Notes: generated by a model from the sequence alone, not told the origin. A stretch of DNA of 64,000 nucleotides from Lucinisca nassula (GCA_963580285.1 OY757013.1:149305162-149369161), one strand, 5' to 3'. Positions 11,029 to 22,747 are shown, counted from the stretch's first letter. A program made the numbers and translations.

Positions 11029-11743
11029 ATCTCCACGAAAGAATGTTGCCGACCCTGGCAGGTATCCTGATCACAAGTCAGACTGAGCTACCGAGGCCGG
11101 CTTGAAGAGTCTGGTGAAAGAATGTGCTTTGTGCTGGTCTACCGTTTACGTAGGAGAAGTGTGGCTAGGTAAAAACTGACCAGCTCAAAACTGGAAGTGT
11201 TGACTTGGTCGTTACACACAACAGTAAAAAACAATCGGTGGACAAACAGTACCTTTATGTCAGGCGTAGTACAAGTATATGTCTTCTGTAAATGTTTATG
11301 CTCTGGAAAATGAAATTCCCCAAAGGAATTAAAACATCGAGTGGTCAAATTTTTTAGACCGGATTACGTTAAACCTCAAATCAAACAAAACAATGATCAA
11401 TCTCCACGAAAGAATGTTGCCGACCCCGGCAGGTATCCTGATCACAAGTCAGACTGAGCTACCGAGGCCGGCTTGAAGAGTCTGGTGAATGAAAATGCTT
11501 TGTGCTGGTCTACCGTTTACGTAGGAGAAGTGTGGCTAGGTAAAAACTGACCAGCTCAAAACTGACTAAAGAAGTGTTGACTTGGTCGTTACACACAACA
11601 GTAAAAAACAATCGGTGAACAAACAGTACCTTTATGTCAGGCGTAGTACAAGTATATGTCTTCTGTAAATGTTTATGCTCTGGAAAATGAAATTCCCCAA
11701 AGGAATTAAAACATCGAGTGGTCAAATTTTTTAGACCGGATTA
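11001..11743. repeat. 371-bp tandem duplication containing a SINE-U head and tail
   Basis: The block 11,001-11,366 recurs as 11,372-11,743 with offset 371. After a 6-bp insertion in copy two (near 11,564) the offset is 377. Only a few substitutions separate the copies, so the duplication is recent. Each unit holds the SINE-S tail, a minus-strand SINE-U head (tagctcagtctgacttgtga reading backwards), and a piece resembling the SINE-U tail. Confidence 0.85.
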
Positions 11744-12690
11744 GCTAGTTTCGACAAAGTAGGCCCCAGAAGCCACCTTCCAATATATTTAAGTCCCATT
11801 TGAACAATTTAAGGGATCATCCATAGTTTTGCATGTCTGAATACCATTTGCAGGATTCCAAAGAAGCTGTCTGAACATCTTCGAGGGGCCAGACAAATGT
11901 TATTGCAATGGAATAAACATGCATGGTCGTCATTCTTGCATTTCCTACGGCAAATTGTGACAAAAACGCCCCACAACTCCATACCACCTCTTGTTGCGAC
12001 CGTTAAACTAAAAGGGCATGGCGGCTAGTTCAAAACTTTGTTAAAACGTCTGTTCTGCAACCCTTAAAATGCTACGTTCACTGGGACAGCTTTACATCGC
12101 TCTAACGTGTACCGTAAACAAAGCAAGGTCCATTTTGATATGCAAAGATTAAAACTCACGTTTCAACAGAATTTCAACATGAGTCTTATTGCGTTAACAG
12201 GACTTATGTCCCAGACTAGCTTCAAACAGCTATGTTCATTGCATTTTATTCAAAAATGTATTCTTTATGAGTCTGATTTAAAATACCAACAAGACGCTAA
12301 ATTTGCCTAACCATATCCATTGATCACATGCTATCGCCCCATCAGCACTCTCAGTGCTTTGATTGATTACCGTTAAAGTATCTTGACATAATGCAATTTT
12401 ACATGTATTGACCTTATTTAATTATATATACATCGTTTTGAGATATTTAAGTTGAAATGAGCGTTTGCATTTGTTAGATTTGTAACGTCATATTTTTGCA
12501 TAGACTCACGGGTTACTGTGCTTGATTCAGTCTTGGCAACATGCCATTGTTAAACTATAGCCTGCTATCTATCCATATCGACCAAAATCTGCTCAAAATC
12601 TGCTGTTATACGCTAAGTACTACGAAGTCATTTTTAAATGATAAATAAAGATTTGTCCCGAGCGAGTATATACATTTTTACTTATTTTGA
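11744..12690. other. No recognised feature
   Basis: AT-rich single-copy-looking sequence. A 67-codon open stretch at 12,107-12,310 has no recognisable domain and is within chance expectation. Confidence 0.4.
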
Positions 12691-12971
12691 CCGGCCCCGA
12701 TAGCTCAGTTGGTAGAGTGTCCGCTCCGGGGAACGGGAGGTCACGGGTTCGATCCCGGGCCGCGACATACCGAAGTCGTTAAAATGGTACTAGCTAGTGT
12801 CAGGATAATGTGACTGGGTGTAGTATCATGTAATGTGTCTGGGACATGATACTTCAGTGAGGCAACACTATATAAATGAGCATTGAGCTCCCTGTCGCAA
12901 CCAGAAACCGTCGTGATATGGCTGAAAAATTGTTGAAAGCGACGTTAAATCCAAATTCACATACACACATA
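12691..12971 (+). mobile_element. SINE-T copy
   Basis: The A box (tagctcagttggtagagtg) and B box (gggttcgatcccgggcc) are intact. The body lacks the segment of about 45 bp between 'ggtactagct' and 'agtgtcagga' that is present at 2,660-2,710. The tail reads gcgacgttaaatccaaattc. Direct repeats tttacttatt (12,677-12,686) and tttactaatt (12,972-12,981) flank it. Confidence 0.85.
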
Positions 12972-13289
12972 TTTACTAATTCCAAGTATTCTCATATAGA
13001 CCACTCCCGTATATTTTGGCTGTCTTCTAGGTATGTGTGGAGCTGTGCTCGATGGCGAACCAACTGAACTCCCTGCACACCGGATGTCAATCGACACTGT
13101 AATTTACCCGCTAATTGTACAAAGGCAGTCGGCCTGATAAGCATATTGGTCTTTTGGTCAGTGCATGCTTTTATGTGGTTAAAGTGTGCCTTCATACCCA
13201 TCTATGTGACTTTGGCTGATGGCTGATGTGTGTATTAGCTTGTTGTTAGTGCATATATTCTTTTATTTTTCTGTGGCTTGGAAGATTGG

Positions 13290-13681
13290 AAATTAGAAAT
13301 GGCGACAATGATCAGGAATCGATACAATTAACCCACAGCTCCCATCAGAGACACCATAGGGAAATTTGTTTGACGTTTAACGTCCCCGTCAACACTGTAT
13401 ATGTCATTTTAGAGACGTTGCTTCCAATTTCGTGGGACTTTTACCCGAAATTGAGATGAAATGACATCTCAAGCCCTGTCGTCCAATGAAACCTGCAGGG
13501 TTTATAAGCATGCACGATCCGAGTCGCACCGCTTTGCCTGGGCAGGCTTAGATCCTCTAAGCGGTTTACCAGTACGCGTGTGCCATGAAACAACAGACCC
13601 AAATGGAAACATCAATAGCGGAAAGCCAAAAGGACTGTTACTTTCCCACAAAATGACCAATAGTCTATCCAAAATTGAAGA
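13290..13681 (-). mobile_element. PEN 3' fragment (copy 13) with SINE-S inside
   Basis: The minus-strand 3' end (gatcaggaatcgatacaatt on plus) is followed by 'cagctcccatcagagacacc', then interrupted at 13,363 by SINE-S. It resumes near 13,587 with 'aacagacccaaatggaaaca'. About a dozen bases of PEN are missing at the junction, when compared with the copy at 19,100. Confidence 0.75.
13363..13586 (-). mobile_element. SINE-S nested in PEN copy 13
   Basis: Minus-strand SINE-S beginning with its tail (tttgtttgacgtttaacgtc on plus) and ending within 'accagtacgcgtgtgcc', so its 5' end is truncated. It is flanked on both sides by PEN copy 13. Confidence 0.75.
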
Positions 13682-14064
13682 ATGATAATTGGTATGTATA
13701 TTTGTTTTGATAACGTGTGTTTTCATGTCCTTTTTGCATGGCTTGAAATAATATTTGATGAGTATCTTGTTGCCATCATATCAAATTTCTTTTTCTATGG
13801 AATGATAGTTGGTGCAAGTATTTATTTGTATTGTTAACGTTTGTCTTTATACCGTATCATGTGGCTTGGAAGAATGATGGCTGATGGATATATTAGTTTG
13901 TTTTGCTAACATGTGTTTTCACATGACATTATATGACTCCGAATGATTGTTGATGTGCGCATTCGTTTCTTTGTTTATGTGTGACTTTATGTCAACTTTT
14001 TCGGCTTGTGGTATTGGCTGTGTTCTTTGCTCGTGCATTACCATAACAAACCCGTGTGACATTA

Positions 14065-14512
14065 TAAGAATCTTATATGGGTGTGAGGGTTGGATGGTAA
14101 AAATACGTCCCGAGGGTCACTGTCCGGCATCACGAGGCTTGCCGGGTGATGCCGGACAGTGATCCCGAGGGACGGATTTTTCTATCCACCCCTCACAACC
14201 ATATCGGATTCCTTTTCTTGCATACCTTCCAGTTCTTAGCGCAGTTCTCAGCGCGGATGTTAAATGCTGCAGTCACTTCGGTTACCGACGTCCGCCATAT
14301 TGTGATGACACTACAGGAAAGTTTAGTGACGTCACGTAATGTGCTGTGACGTCAACCTTAGCGACGACACACACGAGGTCGTATTCAACCAGTGCTTTTA
14401 TCATACACGCTATCATATTTGATTTTGGGTCGGAACACCAGGGTTAGAACATAAATTTCTATCCCAGAGTAAAATCACGGATTTCCTTGTCTGATGTGCA
14501 AGAAAGTGTTAT
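14065..14512 (+). mobile_element. FB1 fold-back element, copy 1
   Basis: A near-perfect palindrome at about 14,078-14,205 (left arm ..gtgagggttggatgg.., 'actgtccggcatcacgagg' near the centre, right arm ..ccacccctcacaa..) is followed by about 300 bp with two perfect TGACGTCA sites (14,327-14,334 and 14,347-14,354). The same unit occurs inverted at 53,487-53,892. No coding capacity. Class is not assigned; a MITE/fold-back type is likely. Confidence 0.7.
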
Positions 14513-14529
14513 CTTTCATGTCTCCAAAA

Positions 14530-14720
14530 GGTTCTGTTTCTGATGCGATGAAAAATTGTGATAATTTTTTTTATCTATACTCCAAGTAGTGAGGCGGTTC
14601 TGACGAGCCCCGACAACCTATGTCTTGGAGCAGAAATAAGCAAAATAATGCATACCCTGTAAATCCAAATTTTATCTATATAGTGGGTTTTGAAGACTCT
14701 ATCTTGCATGTAATGTAAAA
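14530..14720. mobile_element. MITE-M, degraded copy
   Basis: Holds 'gatgaaaaattgtgataatt', half of the palindrome (gaggcggttctgacgag) and 'ggagcagaaataagcaaaat'. The left palindrome arm is largely lost, and the right terminus is not recognisable. Confidence 0.55.
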
Positions 14721-14744
14721 AGTGCTTATTTCACTTCTGAAGAG

Positions 14745-16192
14745 CATAATAGTTATACTTTATGGTCATGTCAGAAAGTGCGTGAAGCTCTCACCTTTCT
14801 ACTTGACAATATTTACGTACGATTTGGTACTTAGTTATTTAGACAAGTTGTAGGTATTCCGATGGGTACTAATTGCGTACCACTTGTGGCTGATCTGTTT
14901 TTGTTTTGTTATGAGAGAGACTTCATGATGTCCCTTTTTGCTGAAAACCAGTCTGAAATCATTGAAGCTTTTAGCTCCACTTCTAGATATTTGGATGATT
15001 TATTGAATATTGATAAAACCTATTTCGATGCTTTGATCAGTCAGATTTACCCCAGAACTCCAGTTAAATAAAGCAAATTCTTCTGATACCGAGGCTATCT
15101 ATTGTAGATGGGTTTGTTTCGTGCAAAATTTATGATAAACGCGATGATTTTGATTTTGAGATTGTAAATTTTCCTTTTTTGGATGGTGATGTTCCTCGTG
15201 CGCCATCCTATGGCGTATATATTTCGCAATTAATTCGATTTGCCAGAGTGTGTAATTGTAACTGACTTCAATACTCGTAATAAATTATTAACGGCTAAAC
15301 TTCTTAATCAGGGTTATCGGTACCATAAACTACGCAAAGCCTTTTCAAAATTTTATAGACTCCATTCTGATTTAATTTCAAAATTCAATATTTGACTTTA
15401 ATCTCTTCTTCAACAAGGTCTATCGGAACCCGAATTTTCTGGTGACTTAGTATATAAATTCAGAAAAATATATAACCGCAATGACTTCAGCACCCAATTT
15501 CGTAAAATCATTAAAAAGATTGGGCACAACATAAATGTTATACGACAGACTGCATGCATGGTAGTTAACCCAATCACGGTTGACAACTTTGCTTCCCTCT
15601 TTAATTGCACGCCGGTGGGTTAGGCCTCAGATTCTATGATGGTTCCAACGTAAAGGCTTATTGAGAATTAGAGAGATCTAATTCAAGGTAATGTTGGTTG
15701 GTGCCTGATGCTCTGTCTCTGGTCGGGCCCATCGGAGTCTAACTGTTGGTTTTATTTTGCTCCAGCATTTCAGTGGTTTCTTGCTATCGAGTCCTCACCG
15801 TTGTCTCACCTCTGTGGTTGTTTGATTATATGTGTTCACGGAGATGTTGCACTGATGAGTTAGTCGCGACGGCGGTAAGGGCGAGGATTGTGGCCAAGTA
15901 AAATCGATTTAAGCCTCCCAGTGGATTTCGTTTCCGCTGACCGTTCCAAGGCGGTTCTTCTGTCGCGGTTATTTCTGTTATGGGTTGTCTTTGGTGTTTG
16001 TGTCGCTTATGTTATAAGAATTTGGTTAGCCTATTGGCCATTTTGTGGGAAAGTAACTGTCCTTTTGGCTTTCCGCTGTTGGTGTTTCCATTAGGGTCTG
16101 TTGTTTCATGTTTGTGTGTCTTCCCGTTGGTGTCTCTGATGGGAGCTGTGGGTTGATTGTATCGATTCCTGATCATTGCCGCCAATTCTATT
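14745..16192 (+). pseudogene. PEN copy 2: longest RT remnant plus 3' region
   Basis: This copy reaches further 5' than any other here: KVREALTFLLDNIYVRFGT, a stop, then the RT block VVGIPMGTNCVPLVADLF and SSTSRYLDDLLNID (YLDD is the catalytic box). Frameshifts follow. Then come FPFLDGDVPRAPSYGVYIS, GYRYHKLRKAFSKFY, QQGLSEPEF and SLFNCTPVG, ending in a stop at 15,621 (cDNA-strand sense). The GIPMGTNCAP-type RT resembles Penelope-like elements. No GIY-YIG domain follows it. The 3' region of about 550 bp ends at 16,192. The element is inactive. Confidence 0.7.
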
Positions 16193-16800
16193 TAGAGGGG
16201 TGTTCATTTCACTGACTTGTTAACATGATGAGTAGCCTTTAATTCTATATTGTCGGTCGCTAACTCGTTTTTGCTTGTTTGTTTGTTTCGCTATGCCCCA
16301 GTTAAGTTCAAGAAGGTTAAGATTCCTAGGTCAGAATCCACTTCATTTGTAAAGCCCCACATTAGTGTCTATTGTATATCCGAAAATAAATGTTTCATAA
16401 AGCCATATGAAATATACCGAGATCACCATTCCGTTTGATATCTTATGGCCATATTTGTCATTGCCCACTTTTCAACGAAACGGCAATAAATATATCTTCA
16501 ACAAACGCTGACCTTAAAACAGAATCACTTAATGAAATTTTCCAGAAGCTTGACAAATGATAAATATAAACGATGTCCAGGGCCCTAGCATCATTTACGC
16601 AGTTACGCACTTGCGTACACATTACAAACGTAAAAAATGGACGACGAAGAAGAAAACGAAGAAAGGAGAAGATGAATTAGTACTAGTAGCGACGTAGAAA
16701 ATATGTAGGTGACTAAGATATACACAACACTAATTATTAGCTTAACTTGTTTTCTTCTTTGCCACGGAGAACAGACTTACAGGAAAGAATTTCATAACGA
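16193..16800. other. No recognised feature
   Basis: AT-rich spacer between two PEN copies. It contains a purine-rich stretch near 16,630-16,675 ('gacgaagaagaaaacgaag'). No homology was recognised. Confidence 0.4.
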
Positions 16801-17406
16801 AAACAAGATTCTATGACGGTTCCAACGGAAAGGCTTATTGAGAATTAGAGAGATCTAATTCAAGTTAATTTTGGTTGGTGCCTGATGCTCTGTGTGCTCG
16901 GGCCCATCGGAGTCTAACTGTTGGTTTTATTTTGCTTCAGCATTTCAGTGGTTTCTTGCTGTCGAGTCCTCACCGTTGTCTCACCTCTGTGGTTGTTTGA
17001 TTATATGTGTTCACGGAGATGTTGCACTGATGAGTTAGGAGGCCTTCATGCGGACTGAACAAATTATTTGTCTAAATCGCGGCGGAAGTAAGGGCGGGGA
17101 TTGTGGCCACGTAAAATCGATTTAAGCCCCCCAGTGGAAATCTTTCCACTGACCGTTCCAAGGCGGTTCTTCTGTGGCGTTTTATTTATGTTGTTGTTTG
17201 TTACTTACTGTGTGTATCACTTGTGTCTTTTTATTTTGGATGGCCATATGGCCATTTTATGGGAAAGTAACTGTCCTTATGGCCTTCCTTTGTTAAGGTT
17301 TCCATTGTGGTCTGGTCGCTTAATGTTTGTGTTTCTTTCCTTTTGGTGTCTTTGATGGGTGGAGTAAGTTAATTGTATCGATTCCTGATCTTTGTTTTAC
17401 TTCTAC
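16801..17406 (+). mobile_element. PEN copy 3: 3' region only
   Basis: Begins at the codons for the RT C-terminus (gattctatgacggttccaac) and runs through the complete 3' region to 'tttgttttacttctac'. An 84-codon open frame (17,101-17,355, starting MWPRKIDLSP) lies in it and stays open in several other copies. MITE-M begins immediately downstream. Confidence 0.8.
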
Positions 17407-17414
17407 TTTATACA

Positions 17415-17685
17415 TTGAAAACTTTACCTCCGAAAAATCGAAATGTTTTAGATGAAAAATTGTGATATTTTTCTTATTTCTGCTCAAAATATAGATTGTA
17501 GGTACCCGTTAGAATTCTTAATTCTTCTCAAAATATAGATTGTCGGTACTCATAAGAACCGCCTCATCGAGGCGGTTCTAACGAGTAGCCACACTCTATA
17601 TTTAAGAGCAGTAATAAGAAAAATAAGGTTTACCCCTGTAAACCCCTATTTTACTATATAAAGGCGTGTTTTCGTGATGGCTCTC
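17415..17685. mobile_element. MITE-M copy with partly duplicated left arm
   Basis: Contains 'agatgaaaaattgtgatatt', two successive left-arm starts (caaaatatagattgt near 17,488 and 17,529), the palindrome centre gaaccgcctcatcgaggcgg (17,558-17,577), and the right end 'ataaaggcgtgttttcgtga'. The left terminus is degraded where it abuts PEN copy 3. Confidence 0.75.
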
Positions 17686-17762
17686 TACTAGGATTTAATT
17701 ATTTCCTGTTAGAGTGATCCCGATTTGGCAAACGATATGAATGAAAGGGATTATTATTTCTA

Positions 17763-18168
17763 GTCATTACGAAAATACACCTATACAAATACATTGCCAA
17801 TTTTTTGGCCAAAAATTAGAAATTTTAAGATGAAAACTTGTGATGATTTCCTTATTTCTGCTCAAAACATAGATTGCGGGGGCTCGATAGAACCGCCAAA
17901 AATTATAAATTTTAAGATGAAAAATTGTGATATTTTTCTTATTTCTGCTCAAAACATAGAATGGGGGTACTCGATAGAACCGCCTCGACAAAACATAGAT
18001 TACGGGAGCTCGATAGAACCGCCTCGACGAGGCGGTTCTATCGAGTACCCACAATCTATTTTTTGAGCAGAAATAAGAAAAATAATGTATACCCCCTCAA
18101 ACCCAAGTTTTACTATATAAAATTTGGGTTCAAGGGGGTCAAATTTATATATGCGTGTTTTCGTGATG
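17763..18168. mobile_element. MITE-M copy with triplicated left arm
   Basis: Termini cattacgaaaatacacctat (left) and atgcgtgttttcgtgatg (right) are inverted repeats. The left palindrome arm occurs three times (near 17,860, 17,945 and 17,992). Only the last pairs with the right arm (centre 18,026-18,028). The arms here read CTCGATAGAACC/GGTTCTATCGAG, a base-paired variant of the usual CTCGTTAGAACC/GGTTCTAACGAG. Confidence 0.8.
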
Positions 18169-18655
18169 ATTTTCTTATGTTTGCGTACAGAGTAATTTCT
18201 CCTCGTTAAGACCCTGATGTTTTATTAACTTTGTATCAAAAGTCACAGGGGAAAAGCTACATTCATTCAGCCATCGGAAATGTTTTAAAACACACCATGT
18301 CAAACGTGACAGTAAAACAAATGCAAACAAAAATATAAACGATATCTTCATTCCCATTCTGATTAATTTCGAAAAATCGATCACATTTGGCAACAGTTAC
18401 CCGGTGTGAACTGCCCTTAAGTTTCAACGAACTTAATAGGACGTTGCCTATAAACAATATGGCTGCAGAGAAGAAGGTGGGAAAAAATAAGGATGACAGA
18501 ATAAAACTATTGTTTCTAAACATACTGCTTGACAGTAGTAATAAAATAACAGGATTTTAAAAGTTAAATTCTTGGTTCAGAATTGTTTTTATTTTTGATA
18601 TCATTATTACTGTTAAAAGACTATCTGAAATCTGAGTTCATGTGATAGTCAAACT
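18169..18655. other. No recognised feature
   Basis: AT-rich interval. Two overlapping minus-strand open stretches (18,175-18,523) are rich in hydrophobic residues but have no recognised motif, and no copy was found elsewhere in the window. Confidence 0.4.
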
Positions 18656-18668
18656 ATTAATTTAAGAA

Positions 18669-18816
18669 TAGAAGCCTCCATGGTGTAGTGGTTACGCTTC
18701 TCGCATTGTAAATCAGGGATCGCAGGATTGATCCCGGGCTTCGTCAGACTTTCTCCGAGGACCCTTCTCCGTATGACCTTAGCTATTGGTGGGACGTAAA
18801 ACTCAAACACTCACTC
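18669..18816 (+). mobile_element. SINE-G, short tRNA-headed SINE
   Basis: The tRNA-like head has A-box-like tggtgtagtggttacgc and B-box-like ggattgatccc. A short body of about 70 bp ends in gggacgtaaaactcaaac. The direct repeat attaatttaagaa (18,656-18,668) and attaattttagaa (18,817-18,829; one mismatch) flanks it. Other copies are at 36,953 (minus) and 54,547 (plus), with a fragment at 39,380. Confidence 0.8.
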
Positions 18817-18949
18817 ATTAATTTTAGAACTGACTCGTGAAAGCCTGAAAAAAGTGTCTACTGTAAATAAAGAGAGTGTAAAATACCCCAGTTCATATAA
18901 ACCTTAGCGGACAACTTCCCGTTTCTCTAACGCTAACTGTTCTTCTCCT

Positions 18950-20165
18950 TTTCTCGCCCCCGCCCATCGGTGCTTGAAGAATAGATGGGCTGCATGATGC
19001 TTCAACGCAGATCTGAAACCGGCTGCACATGACTACTGGTAAAATAGAAGTGAAGGCAATGATCAGGAATCGATACAATTAACCCATAGCTCCCATCAGA
19101 GACAACAAATGGAAAGAAACTCAAACATGAAATAACAGACTCTAATGGAAACATCAATAGCGGAAAGCCAAAAGGACAGTTACTTTCCCACAAAATGGCC
19201 AATTGGCTATCCAAAACAAAATAATATAAGCGATACAAACCCTCAAAGACAAACCATAACAAAAATAAACAGCGACAGAAGAACCGCCTTGGAACGGTCA
19301 GTGAAACGAATTCCACTCGGGGGCTTAAATCGATTTTTCGTGGCCACAATCCTCGCCCTTACTTCCGTCGCGATTTAGACAAATACTTTTGTTCAGTCTA
19401 TATGAAGGCCTCCTAGCTCATCAGTGTAACATCTCCGTGAACACAAAAAATCAAACAACCACAGAGGTGAAAAAACAGTGAGAACTCGACAGCAAGAAAC
19501 CACTGAAATGCTAGAGCAAAAGAAAACCAACAGTTAGACTCCGATGGGCCCGACCAGAGACAGAGCATCAGGCATCAACCAACATTACATAGAATTAGAT
19601 GCTCTGTAATTCTCCGTAATTCTTTACCCTGGAACCGTCATCATCAGGCACCAACCAACATTGCATAGAATTAGATTCCCTCTAATTTTCAGGAAGTCTT
19701 TACGCTGGAACCGTCACGGAATCTGAGACCTGACCCACCGGCGTGCAATTAAAGAGGGAAGCAAAGTTGTCAACCGTGATTGGATTAACTGCCGTGGATG
19801 CAGTCTGTCGTATAGCATTTATGTTGTACCCAATCTTTTTATATCGAAGTATGCTTTTACGAAATTGGGTGCTGCAGTCATTGAGGTTGTATATTTTTCT
19901 GAATTTATATACTAAGTCACCATAAAATTCTGGTTCCGATAGACCGTGTTGCAACCGCCTAAGGGTCAAAGCCTGTACAGGTAAAATGGTGCGATTTGGA
20001 CTGTCCCTGCATATTAAACATTTCGGTTTGTTTTAGCGGCAGGGATTGAGATGGCATATCATCTTACTATCAGGTAAAAGTCCCACAAAACACAAAATTG
20101 GAAGCAGCATCTCCAAAATGACTTTAATAGTGTTGACGGGGACGTAAAACATCAATTCAAACAAA
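18950..20165 (+). mobile_element. SINE-S copy interrupted by PEN copy 4
   Basis: The SINE-S 5' part (ccccgcccatcggtgcttga to gactactggtaaa) ends at about 19,035. It resumes at about 19,954 with 'accgcctaagggtcaaagcc' and runs to 'ggggacgtaaaacatcaattc'. The split falls inside the usual 'ctggtaaaccgcttag' phrase. Confidence 0.75.
19036..19953 (-). mobile_element. PEN copy 4, nested in SINE-S
   Basis: Minus strand. The 3' end (tagaagtgaaggcaatgatc on plus) starts at 19,036. The RT C-terminus extends to 19,953 (residues such as FYGDLVYKFRKIYN and SLFNCTPVGQVSDS in an 89-codon frame, 19,969-19,700). The 3' region holds a 115-codon open frame (19,349-19,002). The target-site duplication is at most 2-3 bp (aa). 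Confidence 0.75.
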
Positions 20166-20254
20166 CAAACATTTTATTTCTGAATCACTGAATTATTATT
20201 ATTGTAAGTATAGTTGAATTCCGATTCTCGTTTGCTTACATCAGTAGCTGAATG

Positions 20255-20430
20255 ACGGGACAATTGAAGAAAAATGATGTTTTCTTGTAATCAACCGACA
20301 CGTGTGAAAAAAACGGAGAGTCACTTAACAAAGGCTACGGTCAGCTACAACAAATATGAGCTAAGTAACAAGGCAAGATTCTGTCTGCCATGACGAGAAG
20401 GCTAGCCCGTCGAAGCACCCCAGCTGCACA
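20255..20430. repeat. Repeat R (shared with about 55,700-55,850)
   Basis: The phrases 'gaaaaatgatgttttcttg', 'aaaggctacggtcagctac' and 'ggctagcccgtcgaagcacc' match, with divergence, 'ggaaaaatgatgtttgttg', 'agggctacggacaactaac' and 'ggctttcttcgtcgaagtac' near 55,710-55,830. Function and class are unknown. Confidence 0.5.
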
Positions 20431-20574
20431 TGAACCGATGGGGCGATACTTTGTGGGTTTAAGGTATATGGGTACATTTCGTAGATCATTTACATTGGTT
20501 ACATTTTAATCACTGTTTGGTTCCGTATTCACACTGTGACACCAGAGATGTGGTTGTACATTGCAAATGACATG

Positions 20575-21452
20575 TTGATTTGTTCGCTTGTTTGCTGATG
20601 ATTGTATTTTGTATAGGAATATATATACTCCTTCTGACTGTTTTATCTTACAAGATGACCTGGATAGCCTAGCACGTTGGGAGGCCGATTGGAAAATGAA
20701 ATTCAATGTGGCCAAATGTCATTCAATGAGGGTGTCACGGCACCCTCCAGACAAGCAGATTAAATTCAACTACTCATTACATCAGCATACTTTGGAACAT
20801 ATCCAATCCGCAAAATATCTTGGTATCACCATTACTGATAATCTTGATTGGGGTCAACATATTTCTGAGATTACCTTAAAGGCAACTAGGATATCAGGGC
20901 TTCTTAGACGCAATTTGGCTTTTGCACCTAGGCAGACAAAGGATGTTGCATACAAAACCTTGGTTAGACCTCAACTAGAGTATGCATCACCTGTTTTGGC
21001 ATCCCCATGTTAAAACTCAGGTTCAACAGGTTGAGAAGGTTCAGAGGACGGCTGCCCAAAGGACCTGCAGGCGATGGCGGAACAGAAGTAGTGTTGGTGA
21101 AATGCTCGATGAGCTGGAGTGGCCATCGTTGGAGGCCCGTCGCGAGCAGTCCTCTTTAACCTTCTTTTATAAGATACACTCTGACACAGGGTCTCTTAAT
21201 AAAGATAAATTCTTGACCCCTGTGACTACTTCAACTCAAACAAGGGCATCAACACTAAACAACAGTCAATATCGTAGGTACCAGGTCTATAGTGATGCCC
21301 TGAAGAATTCTTTTTTCCCTAGAACTATTCCTCAGGGGAACAGGAGTAGAGTAGGTTAATTGTATCGATTCCTGATCTTTGTTTTACTTCTACTCTCCCT
21401 CCTCGGTGGTAATGCCAAAACTGCAGAGGAGTTCAAAGCCTGCATGGTGTAG
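20575..21452 (+). pseudogene. LINE-J: C-terminal reverse transcriptase of a Jockey/CR1-type LINE, 5'-truncated
   Basis: A frame of 141 codons from 20,588 starts at the RT catalytic box FADDCILYRN. It continues through WEADWKMKFNVAKC, AKYLGITITDNLDWGQHI, LVRPQLEYASPV, and then, after a +1 shift near 21,000, WHPHVKTQVQQVEKVQRTAA and SFFPRTIPQGN. A 51-bp PEN tail splits the end. Coding resumes at 21,394 and stops at 21,450-21,452 (AKTAEEFKACMV, stop). It lacks the N-terminal RT and endonuclease. Few disabling changes suggest relatively recent insertion. Confidence 0.8.
21343..21393 (+). mobile_element. 51-bp PEN tail inside the LINE-J reading frame
   Basis: Only the last ~51 bases of PEN (ggagtagagtaggttaattg to gttttacttctac) interrupt the LINE-J C-terminus between IPQGN and the resumed reading. 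This is an extreme 5' truncation. It shows that the conserved 3' terminus alone accompanies insertion. Confidence 0.75.
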
Positions 21453-22747
21453 ATTGAGATCCAGAGGTGTGCGTTTTAGTACACCTCTGAAAGCAGATTG
21501 TAAATACATGTCGTTTTAAGAACTCATCCAGTGGGTTTGCTTTTTTTTTTATTTTGCTAAATTCTAAATTGAGCGCACCACCCAACTGAGGTAATGGCCA
21601 AGTATGGCCGACTCAGTATATGAAGATAGATGTCTCGAACCAGATTGTTTTCGTTTACATCATACATCAATTGAAAGGAGCGGTAAATCAATGATAAGAC
21701 TTCCCTTGAAGATTTACGCATGTCCCTTAAATAGTCGACTTATATGGTAGGCTCGTGTGCAAGATATAACAATAGTCGTCAACGAAGAAACAAGCGATAG
21801 CTGTTTAAAATCTTGTAACAAGAAGTAGAATAAGGTGACTGTAATTTTGTACTGATTTTCTCTGGATCTTTAAAAGTTAGACTAGAAGTGTAGGCAAACA
21901 TGAAAGAAGTAGAATAAGGTGACTGTAATTTTGTACTGATTTTCTCTGGATCTTTAAAAGTTAGACAACTTAGATTCTGAAAGAGACAGTGGGCCTTCTC
22001 CTTTAATTTGTTAATTGTTTTATTATTCTGTCTCTCCAAATAGACCAGTGCTATTTTTGTCAAGAGGCAAATGTTAAATATGTGTTAAATATTTATCAGG
22101 AGGTCCGTTTTGTGAATATCCTCGATAATCTCACTCACACATTCGATCCCTGTTTCAGTAAAATGCGCTTAAGCGGGGGTATATGGTCAGATCCTCTGAC
22201 GGATATAGTCTTTAGCCTCTTTCTCTCTTATGCTTCATTTTTTGTGTTGGTGGGGTCGGGGAGGGTTAATTTGTTCACTTTTTTCGATTAAAACCATCTT
22301 CTGAGTATATAGTTTTGTTGCTTGTTTCACAATGGCATTTTTCTGTACCCATGCTGATGGATGGTAGGATTTAGGGTGACAGAAATAGAAAACCAACATT
22401 TGTGGGATTCACAACACTATCCGCTTGTATGGCTGCTGTGTATAAGTAAAGGTTGAGTGGCGCTTTGAATTTTGGTAATTTCCGTATGTCATCTACGGTC
22501 AGAATACCTTCATCCTCGAAATACCATTTGGAAAAATAGTTGTTTTCCTGTCTCATTTAAATCGTGTTTCGTAGTTTCATTTGGGATTTTCAGTGATCTT
22601 TTCCAACCCCCGTTTTGTGTTCTGATTTGTTTACATGTTTTTGTGATCTTACCGAAATCCCACCGGCCAAATTTCTGTTCTTATTTTATCCTTTCTAGCA
22701 TGTTTGTTCCCTATCATATGGTCTGATTTAAGTAATTTTCGTTTAAA

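Larger units (their letters stand above)
13190..14045. repeat. Diverged minisatellite of about 85-95 bp units, split by PEN copy 13
   Basis: Units share 'tggcttggaagaatgat', 'gctgatgtgtgtatt' and 'taacgtgtgttttcatg', seen near 13,205-13,280 and again at 13,685-14,010. The PEN/SINE-S insertion at about 13,290-13,681 separates the first unit from the rest. Confidence 0.5.

Noticed and set aside
11139..11725. Two nearly identical minus-strand ORFs (69 and 71 codons) as a paralogous gene pair
   Set aside because: They arise from the 371-bp tandem duplication, overlap SINE-U tail sequence, and contain no recognisable domain.
17767..18066. Overlapping ORFs on both strands with repeated 'YRAP..YVLSR' peptides
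   Set aside because: The peptide repeats mirror the multiplied MITE-M palindrome arms, so they are a by-product of the palindrome.
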